64,000 nt of DNA from PALSA-607 sp963825425 (GTDB lineage Bacteria; Actinomycetota; Actinomycetes; Acidothermales; Acidothermaceae), in assembly GCA_963825425.1 (NCBI GenBank), contig CAWGTF010000010.1, positions 944,139-1,008,138 on the forward strand, written 5' to 3'. The position numbers and the translations under genes were made by a program. The notes beneath the pieces were generated by a model. That model was given only the letters and a program-made list of their open reading frames with translations. It was not told the DNA's origin and searched no databases. Below, one piece after another: positions 7,394-16,294 of this stretch; the stretch's first letter is position 1; each line of letters starts with the position of its first letter.

Positions 7394-10300
7394 CTAAGCG
7401 GGAGTGGGCTCGCGCAGTCGCTGACTGATAACGGTCGTGACGCCGTCGCCTCGCATCGAGACGCCGTACAGCGCGTCGGCGACCTCCATCGTCGGCTTCT
7501 GGTGGGTGATGATGATCAGCTGACTCGACTCGCGCAACTCTTCGAAGATGCCGAGCATCCGACGAAGGTTCGTGTCGTCGAGGGCCGCCTCGACTTCGTC
7601 CATCACGTAGAACGGACTCGGCCGCGCCTTGAAGATCGCGACCAGTAGGGCCAGCGCCGTCAACGATCGCTCGCCGCCCGACAGCAATGACAAGCGCTTG
7701 ACCTTCTTGCCCGGCGGCCGCGCCTCGACGTCGATGCCGGTGTTCAACATGTCGTCGGGGTCGGTCAAGACCAGGCGACCTTCGCCACCGGGGAAGAGCC
7801 GCGCAAAGATGCCCTCGAACTCGCGCTCTGTGTCGGCATAGGCGGCCGCAAACACCTGCTGCACTCGCTCGTCGACCTCGCGAATGATCTCCATCAAATC
7901 CTTGCGGGTGCGCTTGAGGTCCTCGAGTTGCTCGCTGAGGAACCGGTGCCGTTCTTCGAGCGCGGAGAACTCTTCGAGTGCCAACGGATTGACCCGCCCT
8001 AACAACGCCAGTGCGCGTTCGGCGGTACGCGCCCGCTTCTCTTGCTCGGCGCGCACGAACGGCAGCGGCGAGGGCAGCGGGGCGTCGGCCGGCGCGTCCG
8101 GCTCAGGGAACACCGGCACCAGCGAGTCAGGCCCGTACTCCGAACTCAACGCCTCGCTCTCGACACCGAACTCGTCCATCGCACGCTGCTCGAGTTGCTC
8201 GATGCGCAGGCGTTGCTCGGCGCGCGCGAGTTCATCGCGATGCACGACGTCGGTCAGCTGCTCGATGTCCGCCATGAGCTCGCGCTCACGGGCACGCAGC
8301 GCAAGCAGCTCGGCTTCGCGCTCGGTCCGCAACTCCTCGGCGCGTGCGCGTTCCGCTGTCGCGGCAGCCAACGACAGCTCGAGACGGCCTAGCACGGCAG
8401 CCGCACCGACGGCAACGGCCTCGGCGATCACGGCCTCGCGCTCGCGACGAATCCGCCGCGCAACTGCTCGTTCGCGCGCGTCACGTTCAGCGGCTGCGGC
8501 GGCGTCGAGTTCCGCGGCTCGGGCGCCGATCGCGCGCACCCGCTCCTCGGCGGTACCGACAGTCAGCCGCGCTTCGGTCTCCGCGTCGCGGGCCGCAGCG
8601 GCGAGCGCAGCAAGTCGGTCGCGCTCCTGCGTCGACGGCTCGTCATCGGGAGAATCCTCGGCCGCGACGAGGCGCGCTTCGAGTTCGGCCAGCGTCGCCC
8701 GATCGCGTTCGCCCGCTTCGCGTGCCTGCGCGATCGAACCCGCCATCCGGTCTGCCTCGGCCAGCGCGGCCCTCGCCGCCGACCCCAGGTGCCCGAGCTG
8801 TTCAGCGACGGCCGCCATCGCGGCGTCCGACTCATGCAGTTGAGCAAGCGCGGCGGCAGCGCGTGCGGTCGCATCGGCGAGTTCGGCTTCGACGCCGGTG
8901 ATGGTGAAGCGCAGGCGCTCCGCGCGATGCGTCGCGTCGACAAGCCCGCGACGCGCTTCGTCGAGCGCCGCTTGCACTTCAAGCAGGCTTGGCGTGCTCG
9001 CCGAACCGCCGTAGGCCCAGTCACGGCCGAGCACATCGCCGTCCCGAGTGACAACGCGGACGTCGGGCAGCGCGCGCACGAGCGTCAGCGCGGAACCGAG
9101 ATCGTCAAGAACCGCAACCCGATGCGTGAGCGCGGCCAGCGCGAGCCGCAACTCCTCCGGCGCGTGCACAAGGTCGCGCACCCAACGCGCTCCGGGCGGC
9201 AACTGCGGCAAGTCGGCGCCGAGCCCTTCAGACCGCGGATCCGAACCAATGAGCAGCCCCGCCCGTCCGGCATCGTCGGACTTCAGCAGTCCCAGCGCAG
9301 CGACGGCGTCATCGAGGGACGACACGGCAACGGCGTCGGCCGCGGTACCGAGCGCCGCAGCAACGGCGTGCTCGTAGCCGCGCTCGACATCGACGACGGC
9401 CGCTACCGATCCGAGCAGCCCGGAGATGCGCTCCGACGCGGCAAGCAGTGCGCCGGTGCCGTCCTTGCGGGCGAGGCCCAGCTCCAGGGCCTCGGCTCGT
9501 GCAACTAGTGAGGCGCGCTCTCGCTCGACCTCGCGATCCTCTTCCCGCAGCTTCTCCAACGTGGCCTCGGCAGTCGCCAGTGCCTCCGACGCAAGCTCGT
9601 AGTCGTTGTCGAGGTTCAGCTCGCCCTCGTCAAGGCCGGCGATCCGCGACTCCAGCGCGTGGAACTCGCTCTGCGCGTGCTCCGAACGTGCGCGGGCCTC
9701 GTCGACTGCCTTGGTGAGCCGGCCGATCTCGTCGTCGCCGGCACTGACCCTGCTGCGCTGAGCGGCGACCTGGCCGGCGAGTCGGGCCAAGCCCTCACGA
9801 CGGTCGGCGGCCGCGCGGACCGCTGCGGCGAGCCGCCGCTGTTCGTCCTCGTACGCAGCTTCCGCGTCCGCGCGCGACGCCGCCGCCGTAGCTAACTCGG
9901 CGCGATAAGTCTCAAGCTCTGCGGCGATCTGCGTCCTGCTCGAGGCGGGCCGCTGCAGCGTCGTTCGCCAGGTCCTCGGGGTCGCGCCCCTCGCGGGTGT
10001 CTTCCTCGCTGGCTCGCACGTGACGCTGCCGCTCGGCGGCGATGCTCGCCGTCCCGCGAAGCCGCTCTCGCAACGACGACAACCGGTACCACGTCTCCTG
10101 CGCGCGAGTCGAGCTCGCGCGCCTCGCTGCTCATCGCCGATTCGAGATACGCCTCGCGAGTTTTCGCCTCGTGCAGCTCGGTGTCGAGCTCGCCGCGTCG
10201 CTCGCGCAGCGCCGTTTCGTCGGCGACTTCCTGCTGCAAAGTGCCGCGCAGTCGGACGAGGTCATCGGCCAGCAGCCGCAGCTTGGAGTCGCGCAGGTCG

Positions 10301-10959
10301 GCCTGGACGACGGCGGCTCGGCGGGCCACTTCGGCCTGCTTGCCCAGCGGGCCGAGCTGACGACGAAGCTCGGTCGTGAGGTCTTGCACGCGGGTCATGT
10401 TGGCCTGCATCGCCTCGAGCTTGCGCAGCGCTTTTTCCTTGCGCTTGCGGTGCTTCAGCACTCCCGCCGCTTCTTCGATGAACCCTCGGCGCTCCTCGGG
10501 AGTCGCGTGCAACACCGCCTCGAGCTGGCCTTGTCCGACGATGACGTGCATCTCGCGGCCAATGCCAGAGTCAGAGAGCAATTCCTGGACGTCGAGGAGC
10601 CGGCAACTTTGGCCGTTGATCGAGTACTCCGAGCCGCCCGTGCGGAACATGATCCGGCTGATCGTGACTTCGGTGTACTCGACCGGCAATGCCCCGTCGG
10701 TGTTGTCGATCGTCAGCGAGACCTCGGCGCGACCGAGCGGCGGCCGACCGGCGGTGCCGGCGAAGATGACGTCTTCCATCTTGCCGCCGCGCAAGCTCTT
10801 CGGGCCCTGCTCGCCCATCACCCACGCGAGCGCATCAACCACGTTGGACTTGCCGGAACCGTTGGGGCCAACGACGCAGGTGATGCCCGGTTCGAGGCGC
10901 AGGGTCGTGGCCGAAGCGAACGACTTGAACCCGCGAAGCGTGAGGCTCTTCAAGTACAC
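7394..10959 (-). CDS. smc: Chromosome segregation ATPase SMC (frameshifted)
   Basis: Condensin ATPase organising the chromosome. The GTG start giving VYLKSLTLRGFKSFASATTL matches the mycobacterial N-terminus. Walker A is GPNGSGKSNVVDALAW; then a long coiled coil, a hinge-like globular region around 9.0-9.4 kb (GLLGSVAAVVDVERGYEHAV), a second Glu/Arg/Ala-rich coil, the ABC signature LSLLSGGERSLTALALL and Walker B FYVMDEVEAALDD. At least two frame changes occur, near 10.1 kb and near 9.93 kb, both inside the first coil; reading across them gives continuous heptad-like sequence (ETWYRLSSLRERLRG). I judge them sequence errors. Length near 1190 residues fits the family. ScpA/ScpB are not in the window. 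Confidence 0.93.
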
Positions 10960-11007
10960 GCGCGGCAGCCTATCCGGACGGGCCAACCTGATCGGTTTGG
11001 CCGCACG

Positions 11008-11042
11008 AAAAAGGGACGCACCGTTATCGGGGGCGTCCCTTT
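11008..11042 (-). terminator. Intrinsic terminator downstream of the small coiled-coil gene
   Basis: AAAGGGACGC pairs perfectly with GCGTCCCTTT across a 13-base loop. Read on the minus strand the stem is followed by a run of five T, so it should end transcription of the small gene upstream and insulate smc. Confidence 0.75.
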
Positions 11043-11074
11043 GAGGGGTTTGAGCTTGCCGAGTGTCGGTCTGA

Positions 11075-11287
11075 CTAGCTGTAGACGTGCTCCCTGTCCG
11101 ATGTCGAGTCAGCTACCGACAGAGTGAGTAGCTCATCTCCGGAGACCTCGGCGCTGAGCGCGTCGTTGGCCGCCTGGAGACGCATGCACTCAGTCTCGAG
11201 ATCCTGGACACGCTGCTGCAGTCGGCGCATTTCCGACAACATGCGAGGGTCCGGACCACCGAGGTGACCGAGAAGCGCCTTTGCCAT
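11075..11287 (-). CDS. Small conserved actinobacterial coiled-coil protein
   Basis: Protein of 70 residues from the ATG giving MAKALLGHLGGPDPRMLSEM. The middle (RRLQQRVQDLETECMRL) is a leucine-heptad coiled coil; the tail is acidic. Short proteins with this MAKALLG-GGPDPR start are, from memory, common and uncharacterised in actinobacteria. The frame opens further upstream but that part lacks family character. A terminator follows directly, so it is a single-gene unit. Function unknown. Confidence 0.8.
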   Translation of the reverse strand: MAKALLGHLGGPDPRMLSEMRRLQQRVQDLETECMRLQAANDALSAEVSGDELLTLSVADSTSDREHVYS

Positions 11288-11547
11288 GGAGGTCCTCCAC
11301 TGGATGCCGGACGCGGTCGCCGGGCGCAAATCCGCTCGGGTGCCGCTTCAGCGGTGTGCGTTCGTGGTTGTTTCAAGGGTCGCATCCGGTAGCCCCCCGG
11401 TCAAGGCCTGCGTTACGATCCGGTTACGACGCTATACCGGGGCAAACCAACCTGTAATAAGACATAAAACGGGCGAATCGGGCGCGCCGTTCGAGTGATT
11501 TCGGACACCGGGTCAACACCGGGTCCCCGCCTAGGTCACCGCCGAGG

Positions 11548-11859
11548 TCACCACTCGCTGAAGCCCGCGTGCCCGCCACGCGCATCGTCCCACCGCTGCG
11601 TGACGCCAGTCACTTGGCCCGGCGTCCCGCCGCCACAAAGCGCGGCCAGCAGCGCGACGCACGCCTCGCGGCTGCCTTCCGCGACAACTTCGACCCGCCC
11701 GTCGTCCAGGTTCCTCGCGGTTCCGACCAGACCGAGCTCGAGAGCCCGCGACCGCACCCACCACCGCATGCCGACACCCTGAACCCGGCCGCGCAGCCAC
11801 GCCGTCAGCCGGGCCGGATTGCCGCCCGCCTCGGTGTCGGTCACTGGGGTCTCGCTCAC
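11548..11859 (-). CDS. acyP: Acylphosphatase
   Basis: Hydrolyses carboxyl-phosphate bonds. 103 residues; the catalytic Arg is in RGRVQGVGMRWWVRSRA and the catalytic Asn in GTARNLDDGRVEVVAEG, both at the expected spacing. The GTG start is set by its GTGA overlap with the mutM stop when mutM is read in its proper frame. Without correcting a one-base slip in mutM the two genes appear fused into one reading frame. N-terminus (VSETPVTDTEAGGN) is a short non-conserved lead. Position between smc and mutM is conserved in mycobacteria. Confidence 0.9.
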   Translation of the reverse strand: MSETPVTDTEAGGNPARLTAWLRGRVQGVGMRWWVRSRALELGLVGTARNLDDGRVEVVAEGSREACVALLAALCGGGTPGQVTGVTQRWDDARGGHAGFSEW

Positions 11860-12711
11860 CAGTGCGGATGTCGCGGTCGAGGCTGGCAGTGCGGGCAGAA
11901 GATAGGACGAGCGGTTCATGAACGACTCCCGTCGAATCGGCGTCCCGCATCGTGGACACGGTTCGCCGCGTTGGCCGTAGACCGCAAGCGACCGGTCGAA
12001 GTAACCGCTCTCGCCGTTGACGTTCACGTACAGGCTGTCAAAAGACGTGCCGCCTTGCTCAAGCGCACTTGCCATGACCGAGCGGACGCCGTCGAGCAGC
12101 CGCGTCGTGTCCGGCCGGCGCATCGTTTCGGTGGCACGGGCGTAGTGCAGCCGAGCCCGCCACAACCCCTCGTCGGCGTAGATGTTGCCGACTCCTGAGA
12201 TCAGGCTCTGATCGAGCAGCGCGCGCTTGAGTCCAGTGCGTCGACGGCGAAGTGCCGCGTGGAAGACCGCCTCGTCGAAGTCGTCATCGAATACGTCGCG
12301 AGCAATGTGGGCGATCTCGGGTGGCAGGTCGGCGCCACCGGGCGACACCGCGAGCCCCCCGAACGTGCGCTGATCGACGAAGCGCAACTCGAGCCCGTCG
12401 TCGTCGAACGCGAAACGGACCCGAAGGTGCGGGCCGGGCGGCGTCGAGTGCTCGAGCATGAGCAGTTGGCCGCTCATCCCGAGGTGCGCCAGCACGGCGT
12501 CACCGGAATCCAGCGGCAGCCAGAGGTACTTTCCGCGACGGCGGGTGCCCACCACCCGGCGTCCGATCAAGGCGTTGGTGAAGTCCCTAGCACCAGGCAC
12601 GTGACGTCGGATCGCCCGCGGATGAAGCACGTCGACCGCGCTGATCCGGCGGCCGACCACCCAGCTGTCAAGCCCGCGCCGGACCGTCTCGACCTCGGGA
12701 AGTTCGGGCAC
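11856..12711 (-). CDS. mutM: Formamidopyrimidine-DNA glycosylase (frameshift near the 3' end)
   Basis: Base-excision repair glycosylase/AP lyase for 8-oxoguanine. The GTG start gives PELPEVETVRRGLDSW after the initiator; Pro1 is the catalytic nucleophile and Glu2 its partner. The helix-two-turn-helix (DQSLISGVGNIYADEGLWRA) is intact. The C-terminal zinc finger starts with CPRCGTPIRRESFMNRSS; then an extra base near 11896-11905 shifts the frame, and removing it restores YFCPHCQ, the second zinc-binding pair, and a stop overlapping acyP. Read as given, the protein loses half its zinc finger and runs into acyP. Likely an indel error. Confidence 0.92.
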
Positions 12712-12736
12712 TGCGTCTCGCCGGCGGGTGTCGGTG

Positions 12737-13522
12737 CTAGTCGGCGACGTTGAGGGATGAGCCCTCAGCCGCGTCGAGCGAGCCTTCGGCTGCGTCGAGG
12801 GAGCCTTCGGCCGCCGTGAGCGTCGCCTCGATCGCCTGCCGGATCCGGTTCCAGGCCTCTTCAGCCGCCTGCTGCTCGGCCTCCTTCTTGCTGCGGCCAG
12901 AGCCGGTGCCGAACACCGTGCCGCCAAGACGGACGCCGGCTTCGAAGGTCTTCTCGTGGTCAGGACCGCTTTCGGTGACCTCGTAGTACGGCACGCCAAG
13001 CAGCTGGCTGGCGGTGAGTTCCTGGAGCGAGGTCTTCCAGTCGAGCCCGGCGCCAAGGCGCGCGGCGTCGTCGATCATGTCGTCGAACAGCCGATGGACC
13101 AGGCCGGTCGCACCTGGCAGCCCGCCGTCGATGTACACGGCACCGATGAAGGCCTCGAGTCCGTCGGCCAGGATCGAGGACTTGTCGCGGCCTCCTGTCG
13201 ATTCCTCGCCACGGCCGAGCCTGATGAACTCACCGAGGCCGAGCGTTCTGCTCACGTCGGCAAGTGCCCGCATGTTGACGACCGCGGCGCGCAACTTCGC
13301 CAGCTGACCCTCAGCGAGGTCTGGGTAGCGGCGGTACAGCGTCTCCGTGACGATGACGCCGAGCACCGAGTCGCCGAGGAATTCCAGGCGCTCGTTCGTC
13401 GGCAGGCCACCGTTTTCGTAGGCGTAGGAGCGATGCGTCAGCGCGCGTTCGAGCAGGGCGTGGTCAAGCTGGACTCCGGCGATGCGCTCGAGCTGCTCGA
13501 GTTCGTCGCTGCTGCCGGTCAT
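12737..13522 (-). CDS. rnc: Ribonuclease III with a repeat tail
   Basis: Double-strand RNA endonuclease for rRNA and mRNA processing. The ATG gives MTGSSDELEQLERIAGVQLD. The catalytic signature NERLEFLGDSVLGVIVTE (first metal site) and DGLEAFIGAVYIDGG (second) are intact, followed by a dsRNA-binding domain from DWKTSLQELTA to SKKEAEQQAAEEAW. The 261-residue protein is longer than usual because the C-terminus carries a repeated seven-residue block, AAEGSLD, two full copies plus a partial one, encoded by a 21-bp tandem repeat. It lies between rpmF and mutM as in mycobacteria. Confidence 0.95.
   Translation of the reverse strand: MTGSSDELEQLERIAGVQLDHALLERALTHRSYAYENGGLPTNERLEFLGDSVLGVIVTETLYRRYPDLAEGQLAKLRAAVVNMRALADVSRTLGLGEFIRLGRGEESTGGRDKSSILADGLEAFIGAVYIDGGLPGATGLVHRLFDDMIDDAARLGAGLDWKTSLQELTASQLLGVPYYEVTESGPDHEKTFEAGVRLGGTVFGTGSGRSKKEAEQQAAEEAWNRIRQAIEATLTAAEGSLDAAEGSLDAAEGSSLNVAD
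12759..12815 (-). repeat. 21-bp tandem repeat in the rnc 3' end
   Basis: Two full and one partial copy of a unit close to GAGCCTTCGGCTGCGTCGAG (plus strand). It encodes a seven-residue acidic block at the RNase III C-terminus. The length is a multiple of three, so copy changes keep the frame. Confidence 0.85.
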
Positions 13523-13548
13523 CTGCACCCCCGTGCCACGATGTGAAT

Positions 13549-13728
13549 TCAGCTCGTGGCGACCGGACGCCGGTTGTAGGTGCCGCAGTTCGGGCACGCG
13601 ACGTGCGGCAGCTTCGGCTGCCGGCAAGCCGGATTGCTGCAAGCCGCCAAAGTGGGGGCGGCGGTCTTCCACTGGGAACGGCGGCTGCGCGTGTTGCTGC
13701 GCGACATTCTCCGCTTCGGAACCGGCAC
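13549..13728 (-). CDS. rpmF: 50S ribosomal protein L32
   Basis: 59-residue large-subunit protein. The GTG start gives PVPKRRMSRSNTRSRRSQWK after the initiator, the standard actinobacterial L32 N-terminus. The zinc ribbon is complete: ACSNPAC and ACPNCGTYNRR give four cysteines. The frame opens upstream but conservation begins here. It sits two bases after the DUF177 gene, forming the conserved yceD-rpmF-rnc order. Confidence 0.95.
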   Translation of the reverse strand: MPVPKRRMSRSNTRSRRSQWKTAAPTLAACSNPACRQPKLPHVACPNCGTYNRRPVATS

Positions 13729-13730
13729 GG

Positions 13731-14294
13731 CTAGCTCTCCTGGTCTTCGTCGATGCGTTGGCGATGGTCGGCGTTGCCTACTGTTTCGGTGGCACCCACT
13801 GCTCGAAGGGCGGCCCATCGGGGGTCGACCTCGTCGTGCCGGTGACCTGGATCGACGTCCGCGAGCCGCGCCCCGCATTGGGGGCACAGGCCCGGGCAGT
13901 CCTCCCGGCACACTGGCGCGAGCGGCAGCGCGAGCACCACCGCGTCACGTAACACCGGCTCCAGATCGACGTAGTCGTCGACCAGTTGCCCGATCTCGTC
14001 GTCTTCGTCGTCCTCGTCGATCTCGTTGCCGGGATAGACGAACAGCTGCTGGATATCGACCTCGAGGTGCGAGGTCAACGGATCCAGGCAGCGCGCGCAC
14101 TCCCCAGTCAGCATGACCTGGATCGTGCCGGAGACCAAAACGCCCTCGCTCACCGACTCAAGGCGCAGGTCGAGAACAAGGTCGCTGCCGGGAATGGGGC
14201 CGATCAGTTCGCCTCGGACATCCGCTGGTGCCGGAACGGTGCGGGTGACCGTGCGCATCGATCCCGGGCGCCGCGGCAGGTCGCGGGTGTCCAC
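13731..14294 (-). CDS. yceD: DUF177 family protein (YceD, 23S rRNA accumulation protein)
   Basis: Partner of L32; in other bacteria YceD is needed for 23S rRNA accumulation. Motifs: GSMRTVTRTVPAP near the start, LRLESVSEGVLVSGTIQV, the CARCLDPL pair, and a C-terminal CREDCPGLCPQCG cluster. An acidic stretch (NEIDEDDEDDEIGQLVDDY) is typical. The GTG used here begins VDTRDLPRR, but family-like residues continue upstream in frame (TRLDPRAPLV) to a CTG at 14325-14327 that follows an AGGAG; that codon may be the true start. Confidence 0.92.
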   Translation of the reverse strand: MDTRDLPRRPGSMRTVTRTVPAPADVRGELIGPIPGSDLVLDLRLESVSEGVLVSGTIQVMLTGECARCLDPLTSHLEVDIQQLFVYPGNEIDEDDEDDEIGQLVDDYVDLEPVLRDAVVLALPLAPVCREDCPGLCPQCGARLADVDPGHRHDEVDPRWAALRAVGATETVGNADHRQRIDEDQES

Positions 14295-14452
14295 GACAAG
14301 CGGAGCGCGGGGGTCAAGGCGAGTCAGGGTCTCCTGCTCCCTTCGGGCATGACGAAACCGCAGTCAAACTGATCGACGCCGAATCCTCCCGGCGAAACCG
14401 TGACGAGGATACCCCGCGAACGCGACCAGCGCGATTCCTGCCCAGTAGCGCC

Positions 14453-14954
14453 TCAGCCGCCGGGCAGGGGCATCTCCTCCTCGTGGACGTTGGCCAACTG
14501 CTCCATCTCGCCCCGACCCTGCAGCTTCTCGCGGCCGCGCAGAACTGCGGTGAGCGTCTTGTTCAGCACGATCTCGAAGTTCGCCAACTTCGTGTCGACG
14601 TAGTCGTCGACCTCCTGGCGCATCTGGAGGGCCTCACGGTCTGCGTCGTGCAGGACCCGTTCGGCCTCGGCGAGCGCCTCGCGGTGAACCTCGGTCTCGG
14701 TCACCAGGCGGTCGCGCTCGGAGATGCGCTGCGGCAATGATTTCCTCTGCCTCACGCCGACCAGCCTCAACGACGTCGTCACGATCGTGCAGCAGCGACT
14801 CGGCGCGCTGCACCTCGGCCGGAATGAGGTCGCGCATCTCATCGAGCATCGCGAGCAACTGCCCGCGGTTGACGATGCACGACGCCGACATCGGCATCGC
14901 ACGCGCCGATTCGATGTGGGTGACGACCTCGTCAAGCTTGTCCTTGAGTTCCAC
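14453..14954 (-). CDS. DivIVA-like coiled-coil protein (Rv2927c type, frameshifted)
   Basis: Cytosolic coiled-coil protein conserved beside coaD/rpmF in actinobacteria and often annotated as a cell-division initiation protein. The N-terminal part reads MELKDKLDEVVTHIESARAM and RGQLLAMLDEMRDLIPAEVQ up to REAEEIIAA; after a one-base slip near 14740 it continues QRISERDRLVTETEVHREAL and DDYVDTKLANFEIVLNKTL. Both halves are family-like. Length after joining is about 167 residues, shorter than the 245-residue M. tuberculosis relative. Role is inferred only from synteny and coiled-coil character. Confidence 0.78.
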
Positions 14955-15016
14955 GGTGCGGGTCTCTCCAGCCGGGGTAACGGTTCACATCGGGCTATTC
15001 ACTTCTCGTACGGCGG

Positions 15017-15502
15017 CTAGAGGGCGTCGCCCTCGAGCCGCTCGGTCAGGCGCTTAAGCACCGTCGGCGGCACGAGCCCTGACACATCTCCACCGTACGT
15101 CGCAACCTCCTTGACGAGGCTGGACGACAGGAAGCTGTAGAGCGGGTTGGTCGACAGAAACAACGTCTCGATGCCGCTGAGGCTGTGGTTCATCTGGGCC
15201 ATCTGCAACTCGTAGTCGAAGTCGCTGACCGCCCGAAGGCCCTTGACGATGACCTGGATCTCACGCTCGCGGCAGAAGTCGACCAGCAGCCCGCCAAAGG
15301 ACTCCACGACCACGTTGCCGTACTCGAGGGTGGTCTCGCGCACCATCTCCATGCGCTCGTCGAGGGTGAACATCCCGCTCTTGGACTTGTTCACGAGGAC
15401 GGCGACGGTGACCTCGTCGTAGAGCTTCGAGGCCCTGCCAAGAATGTCGAGATGCCCGTTGGTGACCGGGTCGAAAGAGCCCGGACAGACGGCCTTGTGC
15501 AC
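15017..15502 (-). CDS. coaD: Phosphopantetheine adenylyltransferase
   Basis: Penultimate step of coenzyme A synthesis: phosphopantetheine plus ATP to dephospho-CoA. 161 residues from a GTG that follows a perfect AGGAGG seven bases upstream, which fixes the start. The nucleotidyltransferase motif GSFDPVTNGHLDILGRA and the second motif NPLYSFLSSSLVKEVA are intact, with VKGLRAVSDFDYELQMAQMN between them. Lies upstream of the DivIVA-like gene and downstream of rsmD in transcription, as in mycobacteria. Confidence 0.96.
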   Translation of the reverse strand: MHKAVCPGSFDPVTNGHLDILGRASKLYDEVTVAVLVNKSKSGMFTLDERMEMVRETTLEYGNVVVESFGGLLVDFCREREIQVIVKGLRAVSDFDYELQMAQMNHSLSGIETLFLSTNPLYSFLSSSLVKEVATYGGDVSGLVPPTVLKRLTERLEGDAL

Positions 15503-15562
15503 CCGTGAACCTCCTAGCGGATCCTCTTTGGCCCCTGCAGCCACTGTGACCACAAGTAGCCA

Positions 15563-16160
15563 CTACAGCAGAGTGGGGTCGAACGTCGCGTAGTGCAAGG
15601 TCGCATCCCCGTATTTACGATCATGAGTCCACCGCGTAGCCGAGCGGCCACACCCACTTGTCCCGGGTTGCCCGCTCGACGACGATGATCGCGCCGGGCC
15701 GCGGAACGCCTCTTTGCGCGAGGGTCGCCAGTACTCCTGCGACCTGGACCGCCGGCAGGTCGTAGGGCGGATCGGCGAAAACGACGTCGAAAGCGGACGC
15801 CGGGAGGTCGGCCGCCGTTCGCTCCGCTTTGGCGGCGACCACCTCAATCTTGCCCGCCGGCCCATTGGCTCCCGGAGCTTGCGACGAGCGCAGGTTGGTG
15901 ACGTTCGTCCGCAGTACCTTCACGGCCGCCGCTGCCGATTCCACCAGGACCACGCGGGACGCTCCGCGCGACCACGCCTCAAGCCCGACCGCACCCGAGC
16001 CGGCGTACAGATCAAGCAGCCGGACCCCCGCGAGCCCGTGCAGCAAGGACTCCAGGCTGGAGAACAGGGCCTCGCGGGCGCGATCGGACGTCGGCCGGGT
16101 TCCGGACGGCGGGACCGCGAGGCGCCGGCCGCCCGCTTGCCCGGCCACGATCCGAGTCAC
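15563..16160 (-). CDS. rsmD: 16S rRNA (guanine966-N2)-methyltransferase RsmD (3' frameshift)
   Basis: SAM-dependent rRNA methyltransferase. GTG start gives VTRIVAGQAGGRRLAVPPSG, then TRPTSDRAREALFSSLESLL, the SAM site LLDLYAGSGAVGLEAWSRGA and the catalytic DPPYDLP. Near 15620-15645 the frame shifts: WPLGYAV is followed in another frame by DRKYGDATLHYATFDPTLL, the normal family ending. I therefore extend the gene past the premature stop. Between it and recG lies a block of 25-bp repeats; coaD follows downstream. Confidence 0.9.
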
Positions 16161-16201
16161 CCCGCCCGCCACATCATGGGTTCGGCCACGGGCGTCATCA
16201 T

Positions 16202-16292
16202 TGCAGCGCAGGCTGCCTCGGATCAGTTGCAGCGCAGGCTGCCTCGGGTTAGTGCAGCGCAGGCTGCCTCGGATCAGTGCAGCGCAGGCTGA
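16202..16292. repeat. 25-bp direct repeats between rsmD and recG
   Basis: About 3.6 adjacent copies of a unit beginning TGCAGCGCAGGCTGCCTCGG. Copies one and three are identical, the second differs at GGTTAG versus GATCAG, and the last is cut at GCAGGCTGA. The block ends at the recG stop. It has no start codon-led frame of its own, so it is intergenic. Confidence 0.9.
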
Positions 16293-16294
16293 CG

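Noticed and set aside
7884..8843. 319-codon plus-strand Ser/Arg/Ala-rich frame
   Set aside because: Antisense shadow of the SMC coiled coil; composition is the mirror of Glu/Arg/Ala codons.
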